From assembly GCF_963422355.1 (NCBI RefSeq), contig NC_085105.1:4548651-4612650 (forward strand): a stretch of DNA of 64,000 bases, written 5' to 3'. The DNA is from Corticium candelabrum. Its lineage: Eukaryota > Porifera > Homoscleromorpha > Homosclerophorida > Plakinidae. The notes below the pieces were generated by a model that ran no database searches, had not been told where the DNA came from, and saw only the letters and a program-made list of their open reading frames with translations. Positions 10,494 to 20,339 of this stretch are shown piece by piece; position 1 is the first letter of the stretch, and the number at the start of each line of letters is the position of its first letter. The translations under genes were made by a program, and so were the position numbers.

Positions 10494-11117
10494 AGAACAC
10501 TTTTAAGAGGACCAGCCCGTGCTGGCTCCGTTTCTGTTGTACGTGTAAACGCGGGCCGAGCAAGGCCGAGCCCTGCCAGCTCAGCTGCGTATTTCTAGTC
10601 GGACCAGCGCGCGCCAGCCCGGGCTGCTTGGGTCAAGTACATTGTGTAAACGCATAGCGCGCTGGAAAACGGGCCGTGCATGCTCATTTGGTAGGCTCGC
10701 GTAGCCAGACCCCTTCCCACCGCGTCATAATTCCGCTCGAAAATAGCACAAATATCACAGAGCGAGACGGAGACTCTGCGTCTTATCCAATTATGGAGCG
10801 ACCAAGATGAGCAAAAAGGTTTAGCTTTTAACCTCCGTTGCTGCATGTGCGCAACAGTCGCCTGGCGACAAACCTACGACGTATCGTGTATGTCCTACGC
10901 ATTCTTGATATGACTGCCGTAAAGCCATAGCGAGCAGCTGGGCTTCCGTCCATTGCAAACGTGAGCTAGCGTGAGCTATGTCAAGCTCAAGCAACTAACG
11001 CGCGTAAGTATGCATTGGCTTAGTGTGTCGTGTAAACGCGGACTGGAATACTGGGCTGGCACGGGCTGGCGCGGATCGGCTCGACTTGGCACGCTTTGCG
11101 TGCTTGTGTAAACGAGG
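10494..11117. mobile_element. Non-autonomous DNA transposon with CCGTTTACA ends, copy 1
   Basis: The segment is bounded by inverted ends: CCGTTTACAAGAACAC at the left and, read on the other strand, CGTTTACACAAGCACGC at the right. Inside the ends, both sides carry CCAGCCCGTGCTGG-like palindromic blocks and repeated GTGTAAACGC motifs, giving a higher GC content than the flanks. No intact transposase is visible, so it needs help from another element to move. The same insertion sits at the matching place in the second unit (21,872-22,517), so it predates the tandem duplication. Confidence 0.65.
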
Positions 11118-11199
11118 TTTTGACGTGTCTACAGAATATCGTCATACAAGTCTACCCACCCTTGGAGACAAACATGTTGTACCATTTCAGACGTGAATT

Positions 11200-12030
11200 G
11201 GCAGAATTAAAGATTGCGAACCGTCTGCCATAGATTGTCAATCTTGGGATTGCACTGTTGAAGACAATCTTGTTTGCGTTCGATAGCTATGTGGTACACT
11301 TCCATAGTCAAGAAATGTACCCGAACACAGATTTGCCAAACAAATCTACGGTATGTGCGTCGAGAGTCTCCTCGAAAAATATCGCGTTGCCTGTTTCGTC
11401 GGCAAACCAAGTTTCCAGATCTTCGACCCAATAGACACCTCGGACGATGCAATCCATAGTGCTGTGGAATACATCGATTGCGACATCTCCAAAGTCTATG
11501 GCAACGTCTTCAGCCTCTCTGAATACGACCATCTATTCCCAAGCTATGGGAGCGGTCCAAGAATGGTTTGCATCTCCGTGGTACTCTGTATTGTAGAATG
11601 GTGTCAAACCGAGTCGGTCCAAGGTGCAAAGCCGATAGACGATTTCCAAATACAGACAAAAGCTTCCGATAGGCGAGAGATCCAGTCCCATTCATATCTG
11701 GGGTCGGCAGTACCAAGGTACACGCCCGTTAGGACACCTTCGATATGGAGCCTTGTACTCGAGCAGCGCAATGTCTCGAGAGACCTTCAATGATGGTTCC
11801 TCCTGTGTGGTATAAATGCGTCTACCTTTGCCACATTTGCCGACTATACGACACAGTATCCATCGGGCCTATAGCCAAAATTTCTCGCACGAATGTAGAT
11901 CTGCCCATCCATACACACGGTTCCACAATCTATTTCGACCAATCGCCCCGACACGGAAACGAAGACCGTTTTCCACTAACAAGCCATGTCCACGGGAAGT
12001 CTCGGTTCAAAGCAGCTCTTTCTTTTAGCA
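11200..12030 (-). pseudogene. Unidentified gene Y, copy 1
   Basis: Minus-strand frames match the more open copy at 22,600-23,372. The region around 11,308-11,532 reads MVVFREAEDVAIDFGDVAID then VYWVEDLETWFADETGN. Upstream parts in another frame continue to about 12,030. The protein is not recognised. Frameshifts separate the segments, so it is broken. Its position between the transposon and the + strand member of family X is the same in both units. Confidence 0.45.
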
Positions 12031-12287
12031 ATTGTCGGAAGAAGCAATAGGGAATCTAACCCAATAGAGCAGCCATTTCGGATCCCCCGCCGTATTTCTA
12101 CGCAGTGCACTAGCGGAGAGAGCCGTGTTGTTCGAAAAACAGACGAAATCTTGCTATCGAGGAATTCCATTTCCACATGTCTTTATATAAGGGTAGGTTA
12201 GATTCGATGAAGGCTGTTTGGATCGACAAGGTTCCATCAAAATCTATGTATCCCTATCCATACCCCACTCGTATTTCGAAAGCGCAA

Positions 12288-12538
12288 TGTCCACTGGAGA
12301 AAAGACATCGACCGATAGCAAGCCAGAAGCCATAACCAGCATACTGCAAATGTTGGGTGACGGGGTGGATATACCAGCCATAGAAAACCATGGCTATGCA
12401 CCACCACAAGGGCTACTAGAGCTGGACAAGGCAAGTCTCAAAAATATTCTAAAGAAGGTGCTACCGCATCTTTCGCGTATCGAATGCAAAACAGAAAGCA
12501 GATACCTGTCTTGTCTTTGCAATATTGGAACGAGATAG
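12288..12538 (+). pseudogene. Element-specific gene family X, short N-terminal paralogue, copy 1
   Basis: An 83-codon segment opens with MSTGEKTSTDSKPEA and contains MLGDGVDIPAIENHGYAPPQ and LDKASLKNILKKV. These match the SLQEMLDT.VDI.TIEN.GY and NILRKV positions of the family X copies at 8,866 and 13,210, so it is a third, more distant member. It ends at a stop at 12,538 and is followed after a shift by a basic region (12,569-12,930). The second unit has it at 23,707-23,961. Confidence 0.45.
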
Positions 12539-12568
12539 AAGTACTAACGCAGTATCGACACAGAGTTC

Positions 12569-13237
12569 GTGGATTGTAGACTGGGGCAAGAGGCTTTGCG
12601 AAAATACAGTCGACCAGACTTGCCGGCAGATGTCGATGCAAGACTAGAGCAAACAGATCGAATAGGACATGCACGAGCAAAACACGAGACTCTTTTTCTG
12701 CGGAAGACCGACAGTTTGTGTGTATTCTTCGAAGAGTACACAGCCGTGGGTTTGTTTCAAAAAGGAGGTGGAAATGGTAGACGCCAAAATTATTGGCACA
12801 CCTCTTGGAGCTACCTCTCGGAGCCTACCAGTAACAGGTCGAGGAAGAAGACCCAGACATTGGGTCGACAAGATATGTGGGTGGCAAACAGAGGACATCG
12901 GACAATATTTTCTATCAAAAAATATGTAGCCATATACATAGCTTACTCCTACTTCGAAAAGTGCAACTTTGAAATGTCTTTTGGTGAATCAATAGCAGCT
13001 AATACACAAGTAATGAGCGACGACGGTATTTCGGTAGGTAGTACATGTCCAATACCTATCCCCAAGTCGTTTAGAGCAGCAAATACACAAGTAGTGTCCG
13101 ACGATAGGATGCCGGTGGGCAGTAGAGGTCCAACCCATGTTCCTATGTCCTCTAGACCAGGAAATACACAGTGGTCGCGGATGAGGAGATGCCGACGGGA
13201 CGTGCAAAAACAATCACTAGTCTGCAAGAGATGCTAG
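12569..13237 (+). CDS. Hypothetical protein with 26-residue repeats, copy 1
   Basis: A 222-codon open frame runs from 12,569. Its first half is basic and polar without recognisable motifs. The second half, about 13,000-13,180, contains two to three imperfect repeats of roughly 26 residues built on AANTQVVSDD.MPVGS followed by P..IPMSSR. The frame then loses register as it enters the family X segment that starts near 13,200. The repeats are also present at 24,410-24,610. Whether the Met at 12,569 is the true start is unknown; the frame may be part of the same gene as the 12,288 segment after a frameshift. Confidence 0.4.
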   Translation: MDCRLGQEALRKYSRPDLPADVDARLEQTDRIGHARAKHETLFLRKTDSLCVFFEEYTAVGLFQKGGGNGRRQNYWHTSWSYLSEPTSNRSRKKTQTLGRQDMWVANRGHRTIFSIKKYVAIYIAYSYFEKCNFEMSFGESIAANTQVMSDDGISVGSTCPIPIPKSFRAANTQVVSDDRMPVGSRGPTHVPMSSRPGNTQWSRMRRCRRDVQKQSLVCKRC

Positions 13238-13945
13238 ATACGGGAGTAGAAATGTCGACTATAGAAAACTGTGGCTATCTACCCCAGATAGTCTAGTAGG
13301 ACTAGATATGGCTAGTCTCGACAATGCTCTACGAAGTGTTGGATCACATACAAAGTCTTGGCGGAGAATCTAGAAGTAGAGATCCAGTTGTATCTCTAAA
13401 ACCAAAAACGGGAATAGATGCATTGTCGTCGTATAGGCAACGAGTTTAGTAGATAGCACAATGGTGCAAGACCTTGTCGTAGAAAGATTGCCGGCGATGG
13501 TAGATACAGCGAGCTTGTAGACACGAGCCTGTAGCCACAAGCCTGTAGACACAAGTATTGGTAGATTGCTTTGGATATGTACGAGAAGGATTGTGGTATT
13601 TGTTCTAAAGATAAAGGCAAAAAGCTTGTGTCTATTCTTCAAACACTTAGAAGACAAAGGATGCATATCTGAAAGCGAGGTTGGTATAGTGTGTTCCAAA
13701 TATCTCAGGTAAGATCCATATATCTCTTGGATCCGTCTCTTTCGATCTACAAGGCATGTTGCATGCGTCGATATGTAGCATACCTATATGTGTGGAAGTA
13801 GAAAAACCGTAGAAGTGGGATACTACACTCTAGATCGTATCGGTAGTATCTATCAATACTACAAAGGCATGTAGTTATGGATATTGCTTACTTCTAGACG
13901 AAAGGGTTCTTTTATTTGCAACATATCCATTGGTATAGCCGGTAC
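13190..13945 (+). pseudogene. Element-specific gene family member X, right arm of inverted pair, copy 1
   Basis: Plus-strand segments in changing frames read SLQEMLDTGVEMSTIENCGY (13,213), GIDALSSYRQR (about 13,405), an interval with a 15-bp minisatellite (13,507-13,556), then CSKYL.DPYISWIRLF and YMCGSRKTVEVGYYTLDR (about 13,690-13,840). This is the same order as the minus-strand locus at 8,866-8,147. The region is broken by stops and frameshifts. It precedes the polymerase relic that starts on the opposite strand near 14,100. Confidence 0.5.
13507..13556. repeat. 15-bp minisatellite, short allele
   Basis: Three to four imperfect copies of a 15-bp unit built on GCCTGTAGACACAAG. The same unit is expanded in the second 11-kb copy at 24,943-25,031. 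Confidence 0.7.
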
Positions 13946-14094
13946 CTAGTTCAATATTTTCTCTCATCTGCAACATTATCATCTGAAATTGGTGCTATAT
14001 CATCTAAAATCCATCATCTAACAGAATGGGTCGTTGAGGATATCTAATATATTTGGCTTGATCTTGGTTAGTAACTTATTATGGCTTCTAAGTG

Positions 14095-14445
14095 AACAAC
14101 ATCGCACAAGAATTGGGGTATTTCATAATACGAGCTGAGATAGAGTTTATCTTGCAGTTAGCTCTTCTTACATCCTCCCACCATTCGCACGCATCAATTT
14201 TGTTTGGTCGTTCGACCCTGAAGAGTCGAGAGGTAGCGCCACCAGGTAATATCATTGTGCCTCTTGCTCATTCCTTTGGCGGAGGTTTTGCTTCTCTCGT
14301 CTACTCCATCGTCTACATAGCAGCATTTCCTGCTTAGGGAGATTCCTTGCAGCCTCTCCAACACTAGTTTGAAGAGACCTGGTGTGCGATTGGTCCATCG
14401 GTTTCAAGTCAGCCATGGTTGACCAATATGTCAGCCATGATTGAT
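14095..14445 (-). pseudogene. Family B DNA polymerase, C-terminal fragment at end of tandem copy 1
   Basis: On the minus strand this reads, across frameshifts, the polymerase C-terminal region: RSHTRSL/LFKL..E.LQGIS near 14,400-14,340, then SAKGMS near 14,265, then segments equivalent to those at 2,180-2,400. It stops abruptly at about 14,478, where the second unit begins. The matching sequence in copy 2 (25,560-25,944) continues into the rest of the polymerase, so this piece was cut by the tandem duplication. Confidence 0.6.
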
Positions 14446-14719
14446 CAATGAGTTTGCAAGTCTTGCAACAGCTCTATTGAATGTCTGTAAGTAGTCGCTC
14501 GTTCTGTCTAGTATTTCTGAGACACCTTGTACAACATTTCTACCCTCGTTCCGACCCTGTTCACAACGGTTTGAATATCACTAATCATGGTTTTAATCCT
14601 ATCCACCTTGGTTTCAACTCCATCCACTTTAGTTTGAATACTATAAAACCGCAGTTTTGAGTGCAATTTGCTGGCCAGCGATGGTGTTTACATAGATTTT
14701 TAGCTTACTCACATTCTTA

Positions 14720-15480
14720 TACAGGTCAGAAATCAAAAGGAGGAAGACGGTTGGCATTTCCTTCTTCCAGATTGCCGTTACGTCATGGTAGACCGGACGG
14801 AATTAGAAAACCCAAAGTGTTGTGTAACATGCTGATGAAGAGGATGAATCCGGATGAGTCGATCTTCTACACCATCAATCCCGTCCAGCCAAGGTATCGA
14901 CTGCTACAAACTAAACGGTTTCTTGAAGACCACGTGGCTGGATACAAAATATAAATACTTGAACAGAATTGGCAATAACTGTAGAGAAACTGAATATCAA
15001 AATTAAATAGACATCAAACACATGCATGGAACTCATCACGAAATACTTTTCACGGTTCAGAAACCGTAACTGCAATTATATCTATCTCACCCAGAGCTGT
15101 AACGTGGAGGAATCATCGCATTAACCCAAAAAGAAAAAAGGAGATCAATGAAGAGTCAAACGACGAACTCTGGTGTGTATAACATTTTCCATCAAAGAAC
15201 TGACGCCTAACGAACCTACATTCAATGAACCCAAACATATTAGGAGATATCCTTTCTAAAATAGGTTTCGATATTAAAGTGTTGATGATAATGACCGTAA
15301 AGGTTTATAGCAAAATTATTCCTTTAGAAATAAGTTTGTTATTAAGCTCTTGTGAAGATAATTCGAGGACGGACCAATGGAGCCAACTGAACAATTTTCT
15401 CAGATCACATTCCATAGGACACGCTATGGCCCATTTAAGATCAGTGGCACCGCACCTGTGGCATAATAGCACAATGTACG
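14720..15480 (+). pseudogene. Unidentified conserved segment, copy 2
   Basis: Counterpart of 3,820-4,580. A + strand frame from 14,661 to 14,954 stays open longer here and contains MNPDESIFYTINPVQPRYRL. The amino acid content agrees with copy 1 while stops differ, which supports former coding. No family recognised. Confidence 0.3.
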
Positions 15481-15489
15481 TGTGACCAT

Positions 15490-16232
15490 TCCTGGCAACG
15501 TGCGCCGTGAGCTCGTCAATATCGGTGGCGCCCCAGTCGCATGATGGGTTACTGACAGCTGCTTGCGGCCGATATCATAGCCTCATCGACTTCAGTGGCT
15601 CCCCATTCGTGACATAAACGCACGATGTTTTGGTGACTACCATGTGAGGACTAGGCCATGGCATGCCTTCGTCAAATTCGATTGCTCCCCAATCATGACA
15701 CGGACGCGCTATGGATTGTGGCCACCACTTGCGGCCCATATCATAGAATTTTTTATCTAAGAGGCACTTCATTCGTGACCCAGACGCATGGTGCTATCGT
15801 GACCACCATCCGTGCCCAGGCCATAGATACATCGAAATCGGTGACACCTTTATCGCAACACAGGCGCGCGATGTTTGCGTGTCCGCAACTTACAGCTCAA
15901 AACAAAGCCTGGTCGATAATCGGTGGCTCTCAAAGTGCGGCATACATACCACGTTCATAGCCTCTTGGACATAGATGCCACCGAGTTCTCCAGTTAGATG
16001 CACCATAAAGCTATGACTGCAAGTGGCGGCCATGGTAATAAATTTATTAATTAAGAGAAAGGTGCATGTACTGATCTATGATAAAATCTATGCCTTTGCC
16101 ACTTGGATGCACTGGACCACCCATCCAATAAACTCATAGAAATTTCTGTGTATGCATAGGAAATTCGACAGCAGTCGCACCGTCATAACGCACCACTTGA
16201 GATGCGGAAAGACTTTTTAGAGGTATCGCCAT
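15490..16232 (-). pseudogene. Ankyrin-type repeat gene relic, copy 2
   Basis: The minus strand starts near 16,232 with MAIPLKSLSASQVVRYDGAT, followed by MAATCSHSFMVHLTGELG in a second frame (about 16,030) and ankyrin-type units such as RPCHDWGAIEFDEGM (about 15,690). This is the same gene as at 4,600-5,428, with different disruptions. Repeats of this sort bind other proteins and in large DNA viruses often target host pathways; no function can be claimed for this relic. Confidence 0.65.
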
Positions 16233-16249
16233 TTTATATGCTGTAGAGA

Positions 16250-16980
16250 TTACATTTGTCCAAAAGGGCGCAGTTTTGGTAAGCGGTGGTACACCAGCGT
16301 TGACCCTAGGGTTCGGGAGAAGGGGGTAGTCAAAATGGTTACCAAATGTCAACGCTCTCTCGTTACCTTCGCGTCTGGGGCACCAAGTGAGGTGCGCACC
16401 CTCGACAAAAGGAGATAGCAGAGACCACGAGACAAAATGTTCAAGGCGGGGTATATCCTTCCGCCTCCTGCATTACTATGCTTGTTAGATGGTAAGTTGA
16501 CTTCATTACCTCGGAGCACGCATGCGCTTGGGTTACAGTAATGCTTCTGTAGACAAACCAAGGCAAGGCCGGACAACTAAAATTCATATTTATGCGCTCA
16601 TTGTTATTGTTGGTGTTAGTCAATGTGATGTGTCGCTGGGGTAAATTAGCAGCTCACTGTATACCCCTCAGTCTAGTCGCGCGTTTCGTGTTAGATTGAG
16701 CGTGACCCGTACAGTGTCGGGGTGCTGCTACTTTGCGTCATTTACAGATGCTTGTGATACGTACTTGCTTAGGCCAGTACGTGTGCAGCAGCTGTTTTGT
16801 AACCTAAGGTAGCAATGCAGTAATAGTTTTGACAACAATTTGCTTGATGTATATCATAACAATAAAGAAGAAATTGACTTTTAGTTGCACGTCTAGTTCC
16901 GGGCGAACTACCGTTTGCCTGTTCTGTAATTTCTTTATTGCTTCCCTATTACTAATCAAACTGTATTGATTAATTAATTA
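16250..16980. other. Non-coding stretch, copy 2
   Basis: Counterpart of 5,440-6,240. No gene seen. Lacks part of the sequence present in copy 1 around 6,015-6,070. Confidence 0.4.
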
Positions 16981-17004
16981 ATTATTTAATTAAGAACAGC
17001 TTAC

Positions 17005-17447
17005 ATTCTGAGTCAGCCGCTGTTTGTCCTGTTGTGAAGAAAATTGCTGCGAGGCGTCAATTTGGCTAGCTGTAGCATCATCTCTTTTCAGCCAGTCTTT
17101 ATCACAATCTTGGGACGCTGACTGCAATTCATTTGGCAACAACCCTGACTTTGTCGGTTGCCTAGACATTGTAAGAAAATTGTGTAATTTTTAAGATACG
17201 TAACCAATAACCGTTAGTTTAACCTAGTGGTGCTTTCTTTCCCACCGCTTTCACGTGGCAAGTGTGATAAGGTCCCTTGGTCTCGCTCCTCACTTGTAGA
17301 TACGGTAGATTTTGTCGACTGCTGATCAATAACAACACTTTGTTGGCTGTTACTAGTCAAGTTAGCAGTTTCAGGATTGTGTCCAAATGATGAGGAAGCA
17401 CCACAGTCAACACCACTAGTCTCCACGTTCTCCGTTTGTTCCGTATT
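17005..17447 (-). CDS. Gln/Ser-rich exon pair (cassette), copy 2
   Basis: Exon A is 17,224-17,447 and exon B is 17,005-17,161. Their lengths (224 and 157 bases) equal those of copy 1, and acceptor and donor sites are intact (TATAG acceptor, AG|GTTAAA donor; CTAG acceptor, AAT|GTAAGC donor). The join keeps the frame and both outer borders are phase 0. Equal exon lengths and open frames in both copies, while neighbouring virus-like genes are full of frameshifts, suggest either more recent arrival or some selection on these exons. Confidence 0.5.
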
Positions 17448-17921
17448 CTATAAACAAGAGACGGGAACCAAACAATAATTGTCAGTCATTGTGAGTTATT
17501 CTTCCCAAGCGATCTATTCTGTGAAGAGCTACCCAACCAAACACATGCTACCTAAACAAGCAATCTAAAATACGACGAACCAATTTAACTGAAAAAATCC
17601 AGTTGTACATCAATTAGACCAGTTTTTACACTTCAGAATGCACCTATGCCCTTCTTTGTCTAATCGTGCCATCGCGTGTTATTGCGAAAATGCTTTGGTC
17701 TTACCGAGAGTTTGACCTCAATATATATTTAAACGAGCTTTACGAGACCGATAAACTTCTATCAATGCCATACAATTTAAACTGATCTACAATCTTCCTT
17801 GTCGGTAGAAATCTGCATGAGCGTTCTTCAATTAAAGTAGCACGGTCCAGGTTTATGCGTATGCTTTCGCCTTGGGTAGAGACGGCGTTGCGCGCAGGCT
17901 TCCGGCCACACCGAGGATAAA

Positions 17922-18199
17922 ATGGCTTCATCGCGAGACGATTATGCGTACTGTGTCGAGCCACACTCAGATCATGCCGATCCAAAGCCGACAAAGTATA
18001 GGTTTAGTTACCATTATAATCTTTTGTCGTATTATGACCTCGTTGTGCGTCTTTGTTGTAGCCTACCGAAGGAACAGTGTATGCATCGCGTGACTTCTGA
18101 GTGCAAAAATATGTTCACAAGAGAAAGACGTGGTCTACGAAGATGTGAACGCAAAGCTGCTGCTGTTGCTTTTGCGCAGTTTTATGACTGTGTGATTAA
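17922..18199 (+). pseudogene. Cys-rich small protein, copy 2, interrupted by a transposon
   Basis: The frame opens at 17,922 with MASSRDDYAYCVEPHSDHAD, runs through LVVRLCCSLPKEQCMHRVTS and reaches QFYDCVI at 18,199, where the foldback transposon begins. The rest of the gene, ending SCGQCRLTSRRASII, resumes after the transposon at 18,855 and stops at 18,920. About ten cysteines would be present in an uninterrupted product. The upstream half is open here but broken in copy 1. No family is recognised and no signal peptide is evident. Confidence 0.45.
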
Positions 18200-18854
18200 C
18201 GCCCGGTTCACAGTACGACGCTGGCACGAGCGTCGTGCGAGCGTCGTGCGAGCGTCGTGCGAGCGTCCTAGACGCTGACGATGAGCGAGCGTCAGCATAA
18301 CACTGTGAACATGTCAGCGGTCGTGACGCTCGCACGACGCTAGGCGAGCGTCTACGAAGTTGGAATAGAGAAAAGTTCTAATGGAGCGTCCTAGCCGGAA
18401 GTGACCCAGCGTCCGATGACATCACGTGCTCCGTTTCAACCAATCGAAATTCAATCACTGGACGTATCAGGGATATTCTATTTGTTAACATGGCATCGAT
18501 CATTGTTTCGTTCCTTGAGTGAGTGCGTGGTTTTGCCTGCGTTTGGCAAGTTCTGTCATAGGACTACAAGGACATAAGGATGAAAGAAAACGCTTGATCG
18601 AGACCACGACGCAGCAGCGCAACAAAAGCAAAACGTCGTCGTCCATGTCTGTCGCAAGCACATTGTACACACGTGGTTATTTTGCTGCGCCAGACCACTG
18701 TCGCAAGTGTGTTCTTTGTGCGATGGACGCTCGTCAGACGCAATACTGTGAGTGGTACAGCGCCAGTGTCTTTGCTGACGCTCTTGTGAGCGTCCTTGTC
18801 AGCGGCCAGGACGCTCGCACGACGCTGTGCCGGGGTCGTACTGTGAACCGGACA
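18200..18854. mobile_element. Foldback/MITE-type transposon private to copy 2
   Basis: Copy 1 reads straight through at the equivalent point (7,474), so this is a clean insertion of about 655 bp. The ends are inverted: CCGGTTCACAGTACGAC at the left and the same 17 bases on the opposite strand at the right. Subterminal blocks repeat GAGCGTCGTGC several times and appear inverted at both ends. A frame at 18,519-18,920 is not transposase-like, so it is non-autonomous. The target duplication is short or decayed and I could not fix it. Confidence 0.8.
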
Positions 18855-18920
18855 AAGTTTCAAGAATCGAACAGCTGTGGTCAATGTCGGCTAACTAGTC
18901 GACGTGCAAGTATCATTTAG
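18855..18920 (+). pseudogene. 3' part of interrupted Cys-rich gene, copy 2
   Basis: Continues the frame cut at 18,199; ends with SCGQCRLTSRRASII and a TAG stop. Same sequence as 7,475-7,538 apart from a few substitutions. Confidence 0.5.
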
Positions 18921-19545
18921 GGCTTCACTTCTAGGCTGGTGACAGAAAATGTGCTGTAGAATAGGAAATGCTTCATCTCTTAAACATGCACAAGTATAAT
19001 GACAGCAGCAACACAATGCACATATCATCATGCAGCTAGTAGCAATGGCAGTCAGCGGTCAAAGTGGTAACACATTTAGGACGGTGAGGCACCCTAAACT
19101 GCACTTGTCTAAATACACTGCTCTCTGCACGATCAGCAGCTGTTGTTTTCCACCAATGTTCTAAGAGTGCTGCTGTCATATTATTGCCTTACAGTGACGT
19201 TACCCTTTCTTTTCAATTTTCTTTTCCTGATCTCGTGTGTTTAAAAGTAGATGTATGATGGTACTGTCTGCTTTCATTCACTCTCTTTACAGTACATTGG
19301 TAAAACGACTTGTCATACTTGCGGCAAAATCTCTGTTCTATGACTTTTGTTGACTGCTCCAGAAATGGCTGCTTGTCATAATTTATGCTTTGCTAGTGAG
19401 CAATAGGGCTTGAATGCCGCATGCCTACAACACCTACAGTTTTAATGATAGACTGACTGGAGATGTGAAATCCCTCATTAATTGTGGTAATTTTCAAGTG
19501 CACTTGTTTGGCTGCAGTGGTAAATGCACGCGTACTAAAAAATCG
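18920..19545. other. Stretch without a supported gene, copy 2
   Basis: Counterpart of 7,540-8,130, with a small private insertion near 19,240. Nothing coding is supported. Confidence 0.4.
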
Positions 19546-19552
19546 AACAAAG

Positions 19553-20290
19553 CACCGGCTATACCAATGGATATGTTGCAAATAGAAGAACCCTTCAATA
19601 TAGCAGTAGGCAATATCCATAGATACATACCTTTGTAGTATCGATGCTATACTACAAACTATAGTATAGTCTCCCACTTCCATGGCTTTTCTACTTCCAC
19701 ACATATAGATATCCAAAACCTCGACCCATGCAACATACCTTGTACATCGAAAGAGACAGATTCAAGAGATATATGGGTCTTATCTGAGATATTTGGAACA
19801 CATTATACCATCCTCGCTTTTGGATCTGCGTCCTTTGTCAGTGTTTGGAGAATAGCCACAAGCTCTTTGTCTGTTTCTGTAGAGCAAATACCACTAGTCT
19901 TGATCCTACATATTCGATCCAATCTACCAATAATTGTAGCTACAGGATCGCAGTATCCACCATCGCCGGCAATCTCAAGCGACAAAGTCTTGCAGCATTG
20001 CGCTATCAACCGAATTCGTTGCCTATGCGACGACAATGCATCTATTCCGTTTCTAGCTTGTACAGACCCAATTTGAACTCTATTTCTTCATTTCCCACCA
20101 AGACGTCGTTTATCCGATCCAACCTTTTGCAAAATACTTTCAATAGTGTCGGTGCTAGTTCTACTTTGTGTGGGGTGGATAGCCATAGTTTTCTAAGGTC
20201 GATATATCCACTCTGGTGTCTAGCATCTATTGCAGGCTAGGGATTGGTTTTGGTCATGCCGGCGGCATTCCATCGTCGACCAGATTGTAG
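19553..20290 (-). pseudogene. Element-specific gene family member X, left arm, copy 2
   Basis: Minus-strand counterpart of 8,135-8,870. Readable pieces include RICRIKTSGICSTETDKEL (about 19,915) and YMCGSRKAMEVGDYTI (about 19,705). Its paralogue in opposite orientation is at 24,600-25,420. Frames are broken. No known domain. Confidence 0.5.
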
Positions 20291-20339
20291 AAGCTTGCGA
20301 AGAGTATTTAGAAACATGTTTCGGTGGCCATAGAAATTC

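Larger units (their letters stand above)
3573..14478. repeat. 11-kb tandem unit, copy 1
   Basis: The sequence from AATGTCTGTAAGTAGTCGCT at about 3,573 onward recurs from 14,479, with the same order of motifs throughout. Matching landmarks include the ankyrin-type repeats (4.6 and 15.5 kb), the Gln/Ser-rich exons (6.3 and 17.0 kb), the Cys-rich frame (7.36 and 18.08 kb), the inverted gene pair (8.15/12.3 and 19.55/23.7 kb) and the polymerase end (14.1 and 25.6 kb). Divergence by point changes and small indels is clear to the eye, so this is not an assembly duplicate of identical sequence. Borders are read by eye, to within a few bases. Confidence 0.9.

Noticed and set aside
18519..18920. A 133-codon frame in the private foldback element as a transposase
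   Set aside because: It has no transposase motif, runs through the terminal inverted repeat into the host gene, and is explained by the GAGCGTC repeats.
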